Below are positions 7,328-8,552 of a DNA stretch of 8,552 bases, one piece after another; positions within the stretch are counted from its first letter, which is position 1, and every line of letters begins with the position of its first letter. The notes below the pieces were generated by a model. It did no database searches. It was not told the origin of the DNA and saw only the letters and a program-made list of their open reading frames with translations. The DNA comes from Bacteroidales bacterium UBA5342 (GTDB taxonomy: Bacteria; Bacteroidota; Bacteroidia; Bacteroidales; UBA5342). A program made the position numbers and the translations under genes. The DNA is taken from positions 1 through 8,552 of the forward strand of contig DHQI01000129.1 in the NCBI GenBank assembly GCA_002408065.1, given 5' to 3'.

Positions 7328-7341
7328 TGAAGAATTCTTCA
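7328..7341. promoter_or_regulatory. 14-bp perfect palindrome, candidate operator for the GH2 gene
   Basis: TGAAGAATTCTTCA is a perfect palindrome 73-86 bp before the GH2 start codon and about 13 bp upstream of the putative -33 element. A looser pair with the same half-site, ATTCT (7272-7276) and AGAAT (7284-7288), occurs about 40 bp further upstream. The location suits an activator site, but no regulator gene is in the window and the function is inferred. Confidence 0.35.
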
Positions 7342-7354
7342 TAGACTATTTTCT

Positions 7355-7388
7355 TTTGTTTTTAGATTTTTGTGCTTGAATAATTGTG
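7355..7388 (+). promoter_or_regulatory. Candidate promoter of the GH2 gene
   Basis: TTTG at 7355-7358 and TAATTGTG at 7381-7388 match the Bacteroidota -33 (TTTG) and -7 (TAnnTTTG, one mismatch) elements with a 22-nt spacing, slightly longer than the usual 19-21. The -7 box ends 25 bp before the ATG, which gives a short A-rich leader typical of the phylum. Confidence 0.4.
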
Positions 7389-7413
7389 TAAAATATAAAT
7401 TCAAAATACAAGT

Positions 7414-8552
7414 ATGATTAAGAGAATTGCATTGATAGTAGCGCTGGGAGTTACTGCCATGACTCAGGCGCAGGACTGGAAAGATCTGACGGTGCTCAGC
7501 CGTAACAAGGAAGAGGGGAAAGCGATTATTTTACCTCAAGATAGCGAAGCTTTGGCCAAAGATGCTGAGGCAAAATCGTCAGCTCAGCTTTGCCTGAATG
7601 GCGAATGGTATTTTAGCTTTACGCCAAAGACCGAAGAGCGACCAAAGGATTTTTACAAAACAGATTATGATGTGAGTGCCTGGGATAAAATCAAGGTGCC
7701 GGGCAACTGGGAAGTGCAAGGCTACGGCATTCCGATGTATATGAATCATCCTTTCGATTTTTCTCCACGCAAGCGTCCTACACCGCCGGTATTGGAATCT
7801 ATTCCTACTGTAGATAACCCTGTGGGATCATACAAAACGACTTTTACCTTACCGGCAGAATGGGATGGCAAAGATTTATTTATTCACTTTGGAGCAGTAA
7901 AATCCGCCATGTATGTGTGGGTAAACGGTGAAATAGTGGGTTATAGCCAAGGTTCTAAATTACCGGCCGAATTTGATATTACAGCTTACGCTAAAAAAGG
8001 TGAAAACCAGTTGGCCGTAGAGGTTTACCGCTGGAGTGATGGTTCTTTTCTGGAATGTCAGGACTTTTGGCGCATTAGTGGTATAGAGCGCGATGTAGTG
8101 GTAAAAGCCCGCACTAAAACGCGTGTGGAAGATTACAAAGCTATTGCCTCTTTAGATGAAACATTTACCAAAGGTTTATTGGATTTAAAACTGCAATTGA
8201 AAGCCAAAAGTGCTTCGGCCACAGTAGAATATAAATTATATGATGGCGATGCTGAGATTTTAAAGAATGCTTCTAAAGTGAAGTTTAAAAAAGGTAAAGC
8301 CATTGCTCAGTTTAATGCTGAATTGGAAGATGTTAAACCTTGGTCCGCGGAGCAGCCTAAGCTGTACCGATTAGTGGTAACAACTAAAGACAGCAAAGGT
8401 CAATTGTTGGAATCATTTGGTACAAATATTGGTTTTCGCACCGTGGAAATTGCTGACGGACAGCTGAAAGTAAACGGACAGCCTGTATTGGTTAAAGGGG
8501 TGAACCGCCATGAGCACGACCCGGTGATGGGGCACTATATTTCTAAAGAATC
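7414..8552 (+). CDS. Glycoside hydrolase family 2 beta-galactosidase-type enzyme, 3' end outside window
   Basis: An open frame starts at 7414 and continues for 379 complete codons to the window edge. A Sec signal peptide (hydrophobic 5-16, cleavage TQA-QD near residue 19) supports this start and puts the enzyme outside the cytoplasm. Residues about 58-232 form the GH2 sugar-binding jelly-roll domain (LNGEW at 61, VPGNWE at 95-100, MYVWVNGEIVGYSQGS at 166). The LacZ-like stretch RWSDGS (206-211), with the substrate-contacting Asp209, precedes DFWRISGIERD. Residues about 235-342 are the immunoglobulin-like domain (ending GFRTVEI). The TIM barrel begins at VNGQPVLVKGVNRHEHDP (353-370), with the conserved NRHEH motif. 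The catalytic acid/base and nucleophile glutamates lie beyond the window, so activity cannot be checked. The family cleaves terminal beta-galactosides, and some relatives act on beta-glucuronides or mannosides. Its role with the upstream sulfatase group is inferred from proximity only. Confidence 0.93.
   Translation, partial: MIKRIALIVALGVTAMTQAQDWKDLTVLSRNKEEGKAIILPQDSEALAKDAEAKSSAQLCLNGEWYFSFTPKTEERPKDFYKTDYDVSAWDKIKVPGNWEVQGYGIPMYMNHPFDFSPRKRPTPPVLESIPTVDNPVGSYKTTFTLPAEWDGKDLFIHFGAVKSAMYVWVNGEIVGYSQGSKLPAEFDITAYAKKGENQLAVEVYRWSDGSFLECQDFWRISGIERDVVVKARTKTRVEDYKAIASLDETFTKGLLDLKLQLKAKSASATVEYKLYDGDAEILKNASKVKFKKGKAIAQFNAELEDVKPWSAEQPKLYRLVVTTKDSKGQLLESFGTNIGFRTVEIADGQLKVNGQPVLVKGVNRHEHDPVMGHYISKE

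Overview
The window looks like an accessory carbohydrate-catabolism locus of a marine-type Bacteroidota bacterium, most likely a flavobacterium or a relative. Three things point this way. One secreted enzyme ends in a type IX secretion (T9SS) type A sorting domain. Two enzymes carry lipoprotein signal peptides. Intergenic DNA is AT-rich, with A-rich leaders in front of start codons rather than Shine-Dalgarno sequences, and promoter-like TAnnTTTG elements.

Layout. Positions 1-489 are non-coding: a GC-richer, hairpin-dense stretch (1-252), a G/C hairpin that may end an upstream transcript (284-305), and the leader of the first gene. Positions 490-5590 hold three genes on the + strand: a formylglycine-dependent S1 sulfatase lipoprotein (490-1887); 18 bp later a lipoprotein resembling five-bladed beta-propeller glycoside hydrolases (1906-3465); and after 163 bp a secreted alpha/beta-hydrolase esterase with a PKD domain, a beta-sandwich domain and a T9SS signal (3629-5590). 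A convergent - strand gene (5630-6877) encodes an outer-membrane beta-barrel-like protein of unknown function. Positions 6878-7413 are non-coding, with two and a half degenerate tandem repeats of about 105-115 bp and then a palindrome and promoter-like elements. A secreted GH2 beta-galactosidase-type enzyme starts at 7414 and runs off the end of the window.

How the genes may work together (inference). Sulfatase, propeller hydrolase, esterase and GH2 form the toolkit expected for a sulfated, possibly acylated, galactose-containing polysaccharide such as an algal one. The esterase would be exported through T9SS, the sulfatase and propeller enzyme would be lipid-anchored, and the GH2 would be a periplasmic or secreted exo-enzyme. 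No SusC/SusD pair or regulator gene is in the window, so the substrate and the polysaccharide-utilization-locus (PUL) boundaries cannot be fixed. The least understood protein is the propeller enzyme, which I cannot place in a named CAZy family.
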